DNA of 64,000 nt, taken from NCBI GenBank assembly GCA_964559135.1, contig CAZLGG010000001.1:78974-142973 (forward strand). Reading direction: 5' to 3'. The translations under genes and the position numbers were made by a program. The first letter of the stretch is position 1. Each line of letters starts with the position of its first letter. Positions 8,284-17,365 of the stretch are shown here, in pieces. Under the pieces are notes generated by a model. That model saw nothing but the letters and a program-made list of their open reading frames with translations, was not told the origin of the DNA and made no database searches. Source of the stretch: DRQF01 sp964559135 (GTDB taxonomy: Bacteria; Planctomycetota; GCA-002687715; DRQF01).

Positions 8284-10044
8284 TCAGTGAGCAGGGGGGT
8301 GGAGCATGTCGTCCTCCTTCTCCCCGATCTTTCGCCCCTTTCGATTGACGACCTCGTCCCAGGGGACCAAGCGGCGGTTCTTCACGTGATACTTGAGGGC
8401 CACCTTGCGATTGATCCACTCATAGTAGTCGTAGAATTCCTTCTCGAAGGTCTTCCACTTGGCTTCGTCGCGTTGGCCGTCGGGTCCCATGAGCCCCATG
8501 CATTGCAGGAAGAAATCGCGACCGGTCTTTCCGTCCAGTTCGCCGCGAAAATACTTGAGCCAGCCATTGCGGTACTTGCCCGGCTTACCGATTTGAACCA
8601 CGCCTTCGGAGTCCACGCGGAAGTTGTTGAGGAAGTACACGAGGAACCACCCTTCGGAGTACGCGTAGAGATTGAAGTCCTCGTTGCCCGAAGCCTTGTT
8701 CTTCTCGCGGTCGCCGTAGGTGAGAGCCAGGAGATCCCATAGGGGATAGGCGTTGCGCTCATTCTGGCGCCACCAGGAGAGTCGTCCCTCTTGGAGTAGA
8801 CCCATCGTGTATTTCCACTGTTTGGTCTCCGGGTCGAGGGAAACCGACGTGGCACCGAAGTATTCGGCGACGCCTTCCTGGAACCAATAGGAGCGGTTGA
8901 GGAACGCGACCTGAAGACGTCCCTTCGTGTTGTAGGCGATGATCTGGTGCGTGCCCTCGTGAAAAAGCGTGTCGCGATCCGTTTCGTCCGAGACGAGGAG
9001 ACGGCCGGTGTCGTGCTCGAAGTGCCCGACGGCGCCGCTGTCCGCTCCTCGTTTCGCGGCATACTGTTGGTAGGCCTCGTGTTTGCGGAAAACGACGACC
9101 GGTACGGGGTCGGTGATGTCGGTGAGGCCGAGGGGCTCCCGGTATTCGCTATAGAACAGGTCGTAGAGCTGAAGCACCATCTCCGATTTCTGTCGCGCGA
9201 CCTGGGCCTCGTCCCAGGCCTTGTCTTTTTCCACGAGGAAGAGGTACGGCTTGAAGATCCGGGCCATCCACTTGTACGACTCGTTCAATGCCTTGGCCAA
9301 GTCGGTTCGGGTCGTGTCGGCGATCCTTCGAGCCTCCTGGAAGAACGGGTCCTTGCCGCGCTCCTCCCATTCCTTCTTCCGCTGGGCGACCAGCTCGACG
9401 AGCGACGAAACATCCCCCGCGTGCTTCCATGCAGGTGGAATCCAAAGGGTGCCGTCGGGAGCCTTCCAGGCGTCTTTCGCGAGGTGAGTTTCGAGAGCGT
9501 CGACGAGACGGATGTCGGAGTCGGTATCCAGGTAGGGGGCCGTGCGCCAGGCGTCCAGGTCGATGTCGACCGACTTCCAGCCGGCTCGGCGACGGAGTTC
9601 CTGGTCGTCGGGGTGCGCTTTCAATGCGGCCTTGGCGAGCGACCGGAAGCCCGGCTCGAGTTTCTCGACGAGGTCCGCGGGCAGCGTGTCCTTCAAGCCG
9701 CGGGCCCAGTCGCGAAACGTGTCGACGCGAGCCGCCTCGGATCTTTCCATCTTGCGTGCGATGGAGGTGAAGGCACTTACGATGGCGTTGTCGACCTTCT
9801 TCTGGAAAGACTCGAGTGCGACGACGTCGGCTCCGTCGTCGTGGAGGCGCTGATCCACCCATCCGCGCAGTTCCACGAGCTTCTTGACGTTTTGCCCGGC
9901 GGTTTCGAAACGGCTCCGCGCCTCGGAGATGACCTGAAGGCTCTTCTCGGCGTCGTCGCCCTTGTTGTCGCCGCACGCCGGCAGGAAAGCCAAAGCCAGG
10001 ACGGCGAGGGACGCGAGGAATGAACCCGTGAGAAGCTTCTGCAT
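8284..10044 (-). CDS. DUF1570-type metallopeptidase lipoprotein
   Basis: A 586-residue protein. The start at 10044 is chosen because the frame upstream is not protein-like and because the ATG opens a lipoprotein signal (hydrophobic 6-21, lipobox LPAC with Cys24). The central and C-terminal part carries HEGTH at 362-366 and, about 25 residues later, WFQEGVAEYFG with E390 as the likely third ligand, the gluzincin-like pattern seen in DUF1570 proteins, which are frequent in planctomycetes. The N-terminal 300 residues are mainly charged and helical. A lipid-anchored zinc peptidase is inferred; substrates are unknown. Confidence 0.85.
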   Translation of the reverse strand: MQKLLTGSFLASLAVLALAFLPACGDNKGDDAEKSLQVISEARSRFETAGQNVKKLVELRGWVDQRLHDDGADVVALESFQKKVDNAIVSAFTSIARKMERSEAARVDTFRDWARGLKDTLPADLVEKLEPGFRSLAKAALKAHPDDQELRRRAGWKSVDIDLDAWRTAPYLDTDSDIRLVDALETHLAKDAWKAPDGTLWIPPAWKHAGDVSSLVELVAQRKKEWEERGKDPFFQEARRIADTTRTDLAKALNESYKWMARIFKPYLFLVEKDKAWDEAQVARQKSEMVLQLYDLFYSEYREPLGLTDITDPVPVVVFRKHEAYQQYAAKRGADSGAVGHFEHDTGRLLVSDETDRDTLFHEGTHQIIAYNTKGRLQVAFLNRSYWFQEGVAEYFGATSVSLDPETKQWKYTMGLLQEGRLSWWRQNERNAYPLWDLLALTYGDREKNKASGNEDFNLYAYSEGWFLVYFLNNFRVDSEGVVQIGKPGKYRNGWLKYFRGELDGKTGRDFFLQCMGLMGPDGQRDEAKWKTFEKEFYDYYEWINRKVALKYHVKNRRLVPWDEVVNRKGRKIGEKEDDMLHPPAH

Positions 10045-10163
10045 GAAAGGGAACTCCGATGTGAACCCGGGGATTGTATCCCCAGGTCCTTCGTCACGCG
10101 AGAGAGGGAGACGATCGACGGCGGCTCGTTGTTGGAGCCGCCGTCGTGGGGGCGGAAGACGCC

Positions 10164-11141
10164 TCAGGCGAGGGTTTCCTGGAATGCCTTCGTGAGAGCC
10201 GGGACGACTTCGAAGAGGTCGCCCACGATGCCGTAGTCGGCGACCTTGAAGATGGGAGCCTCCGGATCCTTGTTGACGGCAACGATGACCTTGGCCGTCC
10301 GCATGCCCGCCAAGTGTTGGATGGCCCCGGAGATCCCGATGGCGAGGTAGAGATTCGGGCTGACGACCTTGCCCGTCTGACCCACCTGGCTGGCGTGGTC
10401 GATCCAACCGGCGTCCACGGCGGCGCGCGAGGCGCCCACCGCGGCTCCCAGGACCTTGGCCAATTCCCGCAGGGGCTCGAAGCCCTCGGGCCCCCCCACG
10501 CCGCGGCCTCCGGCCACCACGATCTCGGCCTCCGCGACGTCGAGGTCGCCCTTATCGCCTCGGGTGATCTGCTTCACGACGGCGCGGATCGTCGAGGGTT
10601 CGAAGGCGAGGGGCAAGGCTTCGACCGCGCCTTCGCTTCCCGGGGCGATCTCCTTGGCGGCCATCGTGTTGGGACGCAGGCCGAGGAAGAACGGTTCACC
10701 TTCTCCGTGGGTCCAGGCCAAGGCCTTGCCGGCGAACACGGGGCGTCGGACGCGCAGGGCTCCATCCGCAACTTCGAACCCCGTGCAGTCCGAGGCCAGA
10801 GGAGCCCCCAGCTTCGCGGCCGCCCAGGCAGCGAGGTCCTTACCCATGATCGTTGCGGGGACGATGACCGCTTTGGGAGAGACCATCTCGATGGCCTGAA
10901 CCAGACAGCGTCCGTAGCCGCCCGTGGAGTAGAGCGCCAGGAAGTCGTGGTCGGCGGCGAGGATGCGATCCGCACCCCACGCGGCGAGCCTTGCGGCGTC
11001 GTCCTGGATGCCGTGGCCGACGACGAGGGCGGTCACGGGTCCTCCCAGATCCGCCGCGAGATTCTTCGCGGCGGTGATGGCTTCGAAGGCCGCTTTCTTG
11101 CAGCGGCCGTCACGCACTTCGCAAAATGCCAGAACAGACAT
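10164..11141 (-). CDS. etfA: electron transfer flavoprotein subunit alpha
   Basis: A 325-residue EtfA. The N-terminal alpha/beta domain begins MSVLAFCEVRDGRCKKAAFE. The C-terminal FAD-binding domain is recognisable from VGASRAAVDAGWIDHASQVG, LYLAIGISGAIQHLAGM and VIVAVNKDPEAPIF, near residues 215-300. With EtfB it forms the soluble FAD carrier that takes electrons from acyl-CoA or other dehydrogenases. It lies 12 bases downstream of etfB in the same direction. No dehydrogenase or ETF-quinone oxidoreductase gene is adjacent, so the electron partners cannot be read from this window. Confidence 0.96.
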   Translation of the reverse strand: MSVLAFCEVRDGRCKKAAFEAITAAKNLAADLGGPVTALVVGHGIQDDAARLAAWGADRILAADHDFLALYSTGGYGRCLVQAIEMVSPKAVIVPATIMGKDLAAWAAAKLGAPLASDCTGFEVADGALRVRRPVFAGKALAWTHGEGEPFFLGLRPNTMAAKEIAPGSEGAVEALPLAFEPSTIRAVVKQITRGDKGDLDVAEAEIVVAGGRGVGGPEGFEPLRELAKVLGAAVGASRAAVDAGWIDHASQVGQTGKVVSPNLYLAIGISGAIQHLAGMRTAKVIVAVNKDPEAPIFKVADYGIVGDLFEVVPALTKAFQETLA

Positions 11142-11153
11142 GGGGATCTCCTC

Positions 11154-11909
11154 TCAGATCACTTTGGCTTCGTTACGAAGCAACTCGACGACCTTGATCG
11201 CAGCTTCGGGGCCCTCTCCGACGATTCGGCCTTCGGGGCGGGGAGGAGGCAGCTCCAGGGAGTCAATGACGACGATCGGCGCGGGCGCGTCCACGGGTTT
11301 TTCTTCCATGGGTTTTTTCTTCGCGGCCATGATGCCCTTCAGCGAGGGGTAACGGGGCTCGTTCAAACCCTTCTCCGCACTGATCACCGCCGGTAGGGTG
11401 CCCTCGACGACCTCGACGCCTCCTTCAATCTCCCGCTCGGCACGGAACGCGCCGGATTCGATGGACAGACTCGAGACCTTGGTGACCACGGGCCATCCCA
11501 TGGAGGCAGCCACCTGGGAGGGCACTTGGGCGGAGTCGTAGTCCACCGACTGCTTGCCCATGAAGATGACCTCGGGTTCAAGAGCCTTGATTTCGGCGGT
11601 GAGCAGGGCCGCGACGGCGGAGGAATCCAGATGCGATGTGTCCGCATCCAGGATCACGGCCCGGTCGGCGCCGCGAGCCAAACCCTTTCGGATCTCCTCC
11701 TTGATCGTCGCGGGGGTTCCCACCGAGAAGAGAACCACTTCTCCTTCGCCGACGGACTCTTTCAGCCGAAGAGCTTCCTCGATGGCGAATTCGTCGTACG
11801 CGTTCAGTTCGAGCTTGACATCGCTCATGTCGATCGTTTTTTCATCGGAGCCGATCTTCACCTTGGTATCGGTGGAAGGGGCCACGACGACGCAAACCGC
11901 GATTTTCAT
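11154..11909 (-). CDS. etfB: electron transfer flavoprotein subunit beta
   Basis: A 251-residue EtfB. The start at 11909 (MKIAVCVVVAPSTDTKV) is preferred over the upstream extension because it gives the family N-terminus; GGAG lies about 10 bases before it. Diagnostic segments include NAYDEFAIEEALRLKE, a GKQSVDYDSAQVPSQVA stretch, and the C-terminal EPRYPSLKGIMAAKKKP, which contributes to AMP binding and the recognition loop. First gene of the etfB-etfA pair. A 137-base gap separates it from the HD-GYP gene upstream; I see no clear promoter there. Confidence 0.96.
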   Translation of the reverse strand: MKIAVCVVVAPSTDTKVKIGSDEKTIDMSDVKLELNAYDEFAIEEALRLKESVGEGEVVLFSVGTPATIKEEIRKGLARGADRAVILDADTSHLDSSAVAALLTAEIKALEPEVIFMGKQSVDYDSAQVPSQVAASMGWPVVTKVSSLSIESGAFRAEREIEGGVEVVEGTLPAVISAEKGLNEPRYPSLKGIMAAKKKPMEEKPVDAPAPIVVIDSLELPPPRPEGRIVGEGPEAAIKVVELLRNEAKVI

Positions 11910-12046
11910 GGGAGGGTTGCTCCATTGTTGGACGTGGAGGGGGATCCGTGGATCGAGGACGCGGAATCCTACGGACGGCAACGGGGGGGATCAACGGGCG
12001 ACGTTCGGGGAGAAGGGAAGGGGGGGCCCTTTTTCCTCGGGGGACG

Positions 12047-13048
12047 TCAGATGGCGACGACGGTGCGCCTCGGGTGGTGCATCTTGATGAACACCTCGGA
12101 AACGAGCGGGTCGAAGAATGCTCCTTTTTCGTCCGAGATGATCTCCAAGGCCTGTTCGAGGGATGCCGGTTCCCGGTAGGGCCGCTTGGACGTGATGGCG
12201 TCGAAAAAGTCGCAAAGACAAAGAATTCGGGCATCCAAGGGGATTTCGTCGCCGGCCAAACCGTCCGGATACCCGGCGCCGTCGAAGCGTTCGTGGTGAT
12301 GTCGGATGACCGGAGCGATGTCCTGGAAGGCGGAGACGGGCTTCAGGATGTACTCCCCGATTTCCGAGTGTCGCTTCATGACGGTGTATTCCGCGGATGT
12401 CAGCCGGTCCGGCTTGTTGAGGATGGCGTCGTCGATGCCGATCTTGCCGATGTCGTGGAGCTTTCCGGCGAAAGCGAGCCGTTCCAACCGCGCTTGTGTG
12501 AAGCAGAGGCCCCGTCCGATCTCGACGGCGTAGGCGGCGACGCGGCGTCCATGGCCGATGTTCATGCGATCCCGTTCCTCGGCCGCACGGGCGAGCGCGA
12601 GGGTCGTCTCCTTCTGCATCTGCGACTCGCGGCGTATCAGGAGTTGGCGCACCTCGTTCGCCTTGCGATTCTTGAGATCACGAATGCGTTCGACGGTGAA
12701 GGCGACTTTCTTCAAGTCATGGGGCCTGAGAAGGAAGTCGACCGCGCCCTCGTGCATCGCGGACACGGCTCGATCCAGATCGATCAGGTCGGCGGTGACG
12801 ACCACGTCGATCTCGAGGCCTTCGGTCTCCAGACGGGCCGCAAGGTCGAAGAAAGAAAGCTGGGGGAGATCGATGTCGAAGAGGATCAGATCGTAGTCGC
12901 GCTCTTGGAGAGCGCGCTTCACCTGAAAGGCCGTCGGCGCACAATCGACATCGAGATTGCGATGGGCGAGGAAGCGTGCGAGCTCCCTGCGCGTGCGTCC
13001 CTTGTGATCAGCCAAAAGAATCCGGAAGGCGCTTGTCCGGCTCATCAT
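12047..13048 (-). CDS. response regulator with HD-GYP phosphodiesterase domain
   Basis: A 333-residue protein; the ATG at 13048 (or 13045) follows a strong AGGGGGGA ribosome site, while the frame upstream is not protein-like. Residues 8-125 form a receiver domain that is partly degenerate: one acidic-pocket residue is Ala (A13, D14), the acceptor is probably D58, T85 is kept, and the conserved Lys is Arg (R108). Residues about 150-320 are an HD-GYP domain with LHDIGKIGI and HHHERFDGAGYPDGL, so all catalytic signature residues are present. Cyclic-di-GMP hydrolysis is the known activity of the family. No sensor kinase is adjacent. Confidence 0.93.
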   Translation of the reverse strand: MMSRTSAFRILLADHKGRTRRELARFLAHRNLDVDCAPTAFQVKRALQERDYDLILFDIDLPQLSFFDLAARLETEGLEIDVVVTADLIDLDRAVSAMHEGAVDFLLRPHDLKKVAFTVERIRDLKNRKANEVRQLLIRRESQMQKETTLALARAAEERDRMNIGHGRRVAAYAVEIGRGLCFTQARLERLAFAGKLHDIGKIGIDDAILNKPDRLTSAEYTVMKRHSEIGEYILKPVSAFQDIAPVIRHHHERFDGAGYPDGLAGDEIPLDARILCLCDFFDAITSKRPYREPASLEQALEIISDEKGAFFDPLVSEVFIKMHHPRRTVVAI

Positions 13049-13438
13049 GTCCCCCCTGCGAGATCGCGTAATGAATCGCCGAATCCCGTCGGCGATGCAA
13101 CAACCGTCCCCATTTAGGGGGAGAGCTCGAGGTTTGGGAAGAGGGAAAACGCCAAAATTGGACAATTTGTATAAGCGATCCTGGGGACAACGGCGCGAAA
13201 AACGTTGATAACTTTTCGGAAGACTCGGAAGGAACGAGGAATTCGAGGGCGGATCGTGGGATTCAAGGCAGGTCACCCGTTGCGGGCGGCCCGGGACAAC
13301 ATGTGGAGATCTCCGGGAGAAAATGGGGAACAGGGGGGAAAACCCTACGGGGCGGACTGGTCGACCAAGAGTCGGGCGCCGGGATTGAACGACGAACGCG
13401 GTCGTCTTCCCCACGTTTTCCACAGACTTCCCAGAGGT
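13049..13438. other. 390-base intergenic region, DnaA-box-like motifs
   Basis: Lies between the HD-GYP start and the end of lptB. It is visibly richer in A and T than its surroundings around 13140-13225. It holds a one-mismatch DnaA-box-like sequence TTTTCCACA at 13416-13424 and looser matches near 13190-13215 (TGGGGACAA, GTTGATAAC). I find no RNA gene, no convincing promoter and no protein-like frame. It should contain the promoter of the HD-GYP gene. Confidence 0.4.
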
Positions 13439-14191
13439 TCAGTCAGGATCGCGCTCGGCGAGTTCGGGCATGACGAAGCGACGGCCGAGGTAGGCGCGTC
13501 GGACCCTCTCGTCTTCGATGAGGCGCCGGGCCGGACCGTGCTGAAGGATGCGTCCTTCGTGGATGATGTAGGCGCGGTCGGTCACGTTCAGGGTCTCACG
13601 AACGTTGTGATCGGTCATGAGGATGCCCATGCCCCGCTCCTCGAGTCCCACCACGAGTTTCTGGATCTCTTCCACGGCGATGGGATCCACCCCGGAGAAC
13701 GGCTCGTCCAGGAGAAGGAGTTTGGGTTCGGTCACGAGAATCCTGGAGATCTCCAGTCGGCGGCGCTCTCCACCCGAAAGCAGTGCGGCTCGGCGTGTCG
13801 CCAAGCGGTCGAGGTGCATCTCGGTCAGGATGCGATCGGCGCGGTCGCGTCGTTCGCCGCGGCTGAGGCCGGGAATCCACTCGAGGACGGCCAGGATGTT
13901 GTCCCGGACGGTGAGGCCCTTGAAGACCGACGGTTCCTGAGCCAGGTAGCCCATGCCCAGGCGAGCTCGGCGAGCGACGGACTCCCGGGTGATGTCCTTG
14001 CCGCCCAAGTGAATGCGTCCGCGGTCCGCACGGATGAGTCCCATGACCATGGAAAACGTGGTCGTCTTGCCGGCGCCGTTGGGACCGAGCAAGCCCACGA
14101 TCTCGCCGGTGTCGACTTCGATGGAGACGTCATGGACGACGATCCGTCCCCCGTACCTTTTGTGCAGGCCCTCGGCGACCAGAAAGCTCAC
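13439..14191 (-). CDS. lptB: LPS export ABC transporter ATP-binding protein
   Basis: A 250-residue ABC ATPase of the LptB type, which powers lipopolysaccharide extraction from the inner membrane together with LptFG. Walker A GPNGAGKTT, signature LSGGERRRLEI, Walker B LLLLDEPFSGVDP and the H-loop TDHNV are all intact; AYIIHEGRILQHGPA near the end is characteristic of LptB. It starts inside the stop of the upstream signal peptidase gene (ATGA) and is the last gene of the rph-to-lptB unit. LptA, LptC, LptF and LptG are not in the window. Confidence 0.93.
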   Translation of the reverse strand: MSFLVAEGLHKRYGGRIVVHDVSIEVDTGEIVGLLGPNGAGKTTTFSMVMGLIRADRGRIHLGGKDITRESVARRARLGMGYLAQEPSVFKGLTVRDNILAVLEWIPGLSRGERRDRADRILTEMHLDRLATRRAALLSGGERRRLEISRILVTEPKLLLLDEPFSGVDPIAVEEIQKLVVGLEERGMGILMTDHNVRETLNVTDRAYIIHEGRILQHGPARRLIEDERVRRAYLGRRFVMPELAERDPD

Positions 14192-15837
14192 CGAATCACT
14201 CCGATCTGCAGCGGCGGCCAGAAGACCAGATAGGCGCGGCCCAGAACGAATTCCTTGGGTACGTAGTGGTCGTACCAGGTCTCGACGGGCACGGGACCTC
14301 GTTCGGGATGGAAGGGGTCCGGAACCATTTCGATGCGGTCGGGATCGATTTCCCTCAGGTTTCCGAAGACGTCGATGAATCGGGTGTTGTCGTCGAAGGG
14401 GTTGTGCATGGGGCGCAGCGCCAGCTCGGAAGGCGTCGACCCCTCGTGGTGGCGGTTTTCCGCGCCGACACCCTCGAAGTCGCCGCTCAGGACGGCCACA
14501 TCGCCGTTCTCACCCCGATAACGAAGATCCGCCCTCTGAAAGGCGCGGCAGTCGAGGCTATTGGGCGAATTGTCTCCCAGCATGAGGTAGTGGTCCGCAG
14601 GAATGGAAAAGTCCGTGACGCCCGAGAAGCTGTAGTAGAGATCGCGAGCGAGATCGATATCTCGCATCCGTACACGGCCGCCGGCACAGCCGAAACTGAC
14701 CCCGTTGTCGTAGGGCAAATCGTGCGTGGGCTGGACGGGGACCTCCCTCGGCTCCACGGCCGGAGGCGGGCTGGTTTGGCTGCTTTCGGGAATCGCCCCG
14801 ACGACCGGAATCATCGGATGCTCGTAGGTCTTCGAGAAGACCTGGTCGCCATCCACTTCCACAAAGATGGCGTCGTCCACGTTGGCGAGCGAAACGGGGG
14901 TCCAGCTGTCGGTCTCGAGCTTGGCGTCGATGGGGAATGACTGGTCACCGAAGACGAGGCGGCTGGAATCGTCAGACCCCTTGGAGGCCAACTCCAGCCG
15001 AATGACTCGGCCGTGCGTGCCGTCGCGAATCTCCATCACGAACCGTCCCTTGTCCTCTCGGGGATTCACGTCCATGGCCAACCGAATATCTCCGACCTCC
15101 GCCTCGTGCCCGGGGACGGGCCCAGTCCCCTGGGCGGGGCCTGCAAGGCCGAGCATGAGACCGATGGACGAGCGAGGGGGCACGATGGGCGCAAAGTCGT
15201 CGAAACGGCGGTTGCTGATGGCCGGGCAGGGCTGACCTGCTCGCACCGCGTAGCGGGCTGGCAAGGTGAACGAGACGAGATTCATGCCGTTTTTCGCGTC
15301 GAATTCGATCTCTTCGTCGTCCACGAGAACACGCACGTCACCCTGACCGCGATCGCCTTTTTCCTGTTTCCAGTAGCGCCGGAATGCCTGCGTATTTCGA
15401 TCCTCGGGGGGGATGCACTTCAAAAGGTCGAAGAGTTCCTCCTGGACGTTGGCCGGCTTGCGTTGGATCTTGGCCTGCTTCAGCGCTTCGTCGTGATCCA
15501 GCTCCGCGGGCGCCGTGTAGATATCGCCGTTTCGGATGAACAGCCATTCCGGACCGATTCCGACGAGGCGCTTCACGTAGTTCATCAGCCGTTCGAGCGG
15601 GTACCGGAACACGACGACTTCCCAGCGGCGAGGATCGCGCACCTGGTAGACGTACTTGTTCACGATGAGTCGGTACCCCCCCTCGGGTCTGCCGATGATG
15701 ACCGGCTCCATCGACTCGGTGGGCACCTGGAAGGCCTCGAACGCGAATTGCTTGATGAGAAGAGCCATCACGACGGCCACGGCCAGGGATTCGATCGTTG
15801 CCCTGTACCGCCCGCGTTCTTCGGGTTTTGCGCTCAT
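14188..15837 (-). CDS. signal peptidase I homologue with large insert (second copy)
   Basis: A 549-residue member of the S26A signal peptidase I family, far longer than the usual 180-330. One N-terminal membrane segment (about 14-30) precedes the nucleophile S42 in VPTESMEP; the general-base K89 sits in NYVKRLVGIG. The C-terminal part has LGDNSPNSLDCR (standard GDN box) and ends FVLGRAYLVFWPPLQIG. Between these lie about 300 extra residues, including a beta-rich stretch (DIRLAMDV, FVMEIRDGTHGRVIRLEL, IFVEVDGDQVF) that recalls a jelly-roll module. It follows the other copy after 19 bases and overlaps lptB. A second peptidase with different substrates, or a pair acting together, are both possible. 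Confidence 0.88.
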   Translation of the reverse strand: MSAKPEERGRYRATIESLAVAVVMALLIKQFAFEAFQVPTESMEPVIIGRPEGGYRLIVNKYVYQVRDPRRWEVVVFRYPLERLMNYVKRLVGIGPEWLFIRNGDIYTAPAELDHDEALKQAKIQRKPANVQEELFDLLKCIPPEDRNTQAFRRYWKQEKGDRGQGDVRVLVDDEEIEFDAKNGMNLVSFTLPARYAVRAGQPCPAISNRRFDDFAPIVPPRSSIGLMLGLAGPAQGTGPVPGHEAEVGDIRLAMDVNPREDKGRFVMEIRDGTHGRVIRLELASKGSDDSSRLVFGDQSFPIDAKLETDSWTPVSLANVDDAIFVEVDGDQVFSKTYEHPMIPVVGAIPESSQTSPPPAVEPREVPVQPTHDLPYDNGVSFGCAGGRVRMRDIDLARDLYYSFSGVTDFSIPADHYLMLGDNSPNSLDCRAFQRADLRYRGENGDVAVLSGDFEGVGAENRHHEGSTPSELALRPMHNPFDDNTRFIDVFGNLREIDPDRIEMVPDPFHPERGPVPVETWYDHYVPKEFVLGRAYLVFWPPLQIGVIR

Positions 15838-15856
15838 GAATTGCCGTCCTTCCGAG

Positions 15857-17365
15857 TCACCGAATGAATGCCATACGTTCCCAGGGCAGAAACACCACGA
15901 GAGCTCTTCCGAGGATGAGCTTGCGGGGGACGAAGGGAAAGCACGTTCGCTTCAGCCGTTTCCACGGCCTCGCTCCTTGCCCCAGGTCATGTATGTTGCC
16001 GAACCGATCCAGAAACCTCCAGCGCGACCCGGAGGCGTCTCCGAGTTGGTCCTCGCGCCAAGGATTGTCGATGCGTACGGAGAGGTTTTCGGGGTCCGGA
16101 ATGGCCTCCGCGTCGCCCTCGTAGACTTCCCCGTCCTTGGTCTCGATTTCCATCCGCACCCATTCTCGGCTGTCCTTGCTGGACGGTGAGTTGTCGCCCA
16201 GGAAGAAGTACGAGCCTCGAGGGATGTCCCACGAAAAATGGCGCATCCCGCTGCAGTTTCCGCGGCGATAGTAGATGTCCCGGTAGACCTGCGGTCGACG
16301 GAAACGCGCCGCGGCGTCCTGGAGACCGAATGCGATTTTCTGCTGGTCGTTGAACCGATTGGACGTGGCGCGAGGCATGTGCCGGTAGGTCGCTCGGGCG
16401 ACGATTTCGCCGTCGACCTCCAAGAGGACTTCGTCGTCCACGTTGGTGAACGCCAAGTTCGTCCATGTGTCGGGGGAGAGGTGGAAGTCGCCGAGGTCCG
16501 CCAGCTGCTCCTCGTCGCGGAGCAGGACTCCCTGCCTGGGTTCATCGCCGATGGGCACCCTTGCTTTCAGCCGTCCCCCGTGTTGCGGATCGATGATCTC
16601 GAACACGATGAATCCGCGGTGGGTCGTCGGCTTGGTTTCGACTTCGACTTGAACGTCTCCGACGACATACTCCCCCCAGACATTGTTGGGCGAGAGGTCC
16701 TCGAACTTGTTCCTTTGATCCCTGACGGTCTCGCGAAAAATCGCGAACGTCGGCTGTTGGGACGCGGCCAGAACTCCTCCCTCATCGAACTCCCAAGTCT
16801 TGTGGTCGGGAAGCGGCGACCCTTCGAAGTGCCACGACTTCCGGAGAGTCTCCTCGTCGGTGCGATCGAGGGTCTCGGGGTCGATTTGCGGGTATCGGTG
16901 GAGCATGGCCTCTCGGACGGCATCCGGTTTTCGGGCGATGTGCAGGCGGTTTTCCGCGAAGAGTTTTTCCGGGCGCTCTCCGGCCGCATTCACCGGTCCG
17001 GTCCAGATGTCGCCGTCGATGATGAACAGGGACTCGGGCCCGATACCGATGACGCGCTTGATGTAGTTCACGCGCAAATCGTTCGGGTAGCGAAACACCC
17101 AGACCTCGAATCGCCGCGGATCGCGAAGGAGTCCGGTGATCTTGTCCACGAGGATGCGGTCTCCGTCGTCCTCGGAACCGTGGATCGTTGGCTCCATGGA
17201 GCCCGTGGGAACCTTGTAGGCCTCGCCCACGAATTGCTTCACGAGGAGGGCGAAGATGATCGCCGAGACGAGAGCTTCGATCGTTTCTCGAAAGACCGGA
17301 GTGCGGTGGATGGATGAGGCCCTGCCCCCCTCCGCGTCGCGGCCGGCCTCCACGGCATCATTCAC
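15857..17365 (-). CDS. signal peptidase I homologue with large insert (first copy)
   Basis: A 502-residue S26A peptidase. Membrane segment about 30-46, nucleophile S56 in VPTGSMEPT, base K103 in NYIKRVIGIG, and LGDNSPSSKDSREW near the C-terminus: all catalytic boxes are present. As in its neighbour, roughly 260 residues are inserted between the lysine box and the GDN box, again with a beta-rich pattern (GFIVFEIIDPQHGG, VLLEVDGEIVARATY). The ATG overlaps the lepA stop. Signal peptidase next to lepA is a classic arrangement, so this copy is the better candidate for the housekeeping enzyme that removes signal peptides outside the membrane. Confidence 0.9.
   Translation of the reverse strand: MNDAVEAGRDAEGGRASSIHRTPVFRETIEALVSAIIFALLVKQFVGEAYKVPTGSMEPTIHGSEDDGDRILVDKITGLLRDPRRFEVWVFRYPNDLRVNYIKRVIGIGPESLFIIDGDIWTGPVNAAGERPEKLFAENRLHIARKPDAVREAMLHRYPQIDPETLDRTDEETLRKSWHFEGSPLPDHKTWEFDEGGVLAASQQPTFAIFRETVRDQRNKFEDLSPNNVWGEYVVGDVQVEVETKPTTHRGFIVFEIIDPQHGGRLKARVPIGDEPRQGVLLRDEEQLADLGDFHLSPDTWTNLAFTNVDDEVLLEVDGEIVARATYRHMPRATSNRFNDQQKIAFGLQDAAARFRRPQVYRDIYYRRGNCSGMRHFSWDIPRGSYFFLGDNSPSSKDSREWVRMEIETKDGEVYEGDAEAIPDPENLSVRIDNPWREDQLGDASGSRWRFLDRFGNIHDLGQGARPWKRLKRTCFPFVPRKLILGRALVVFLPWERMAFIR

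Noticed and set aside
11985..12046. Possible intrinsic terminator after the HD-GYP gene
   Set aside because: G/C and A runs are present, but the stem is short with a three-base loop and no clean T-run on the correct strand.
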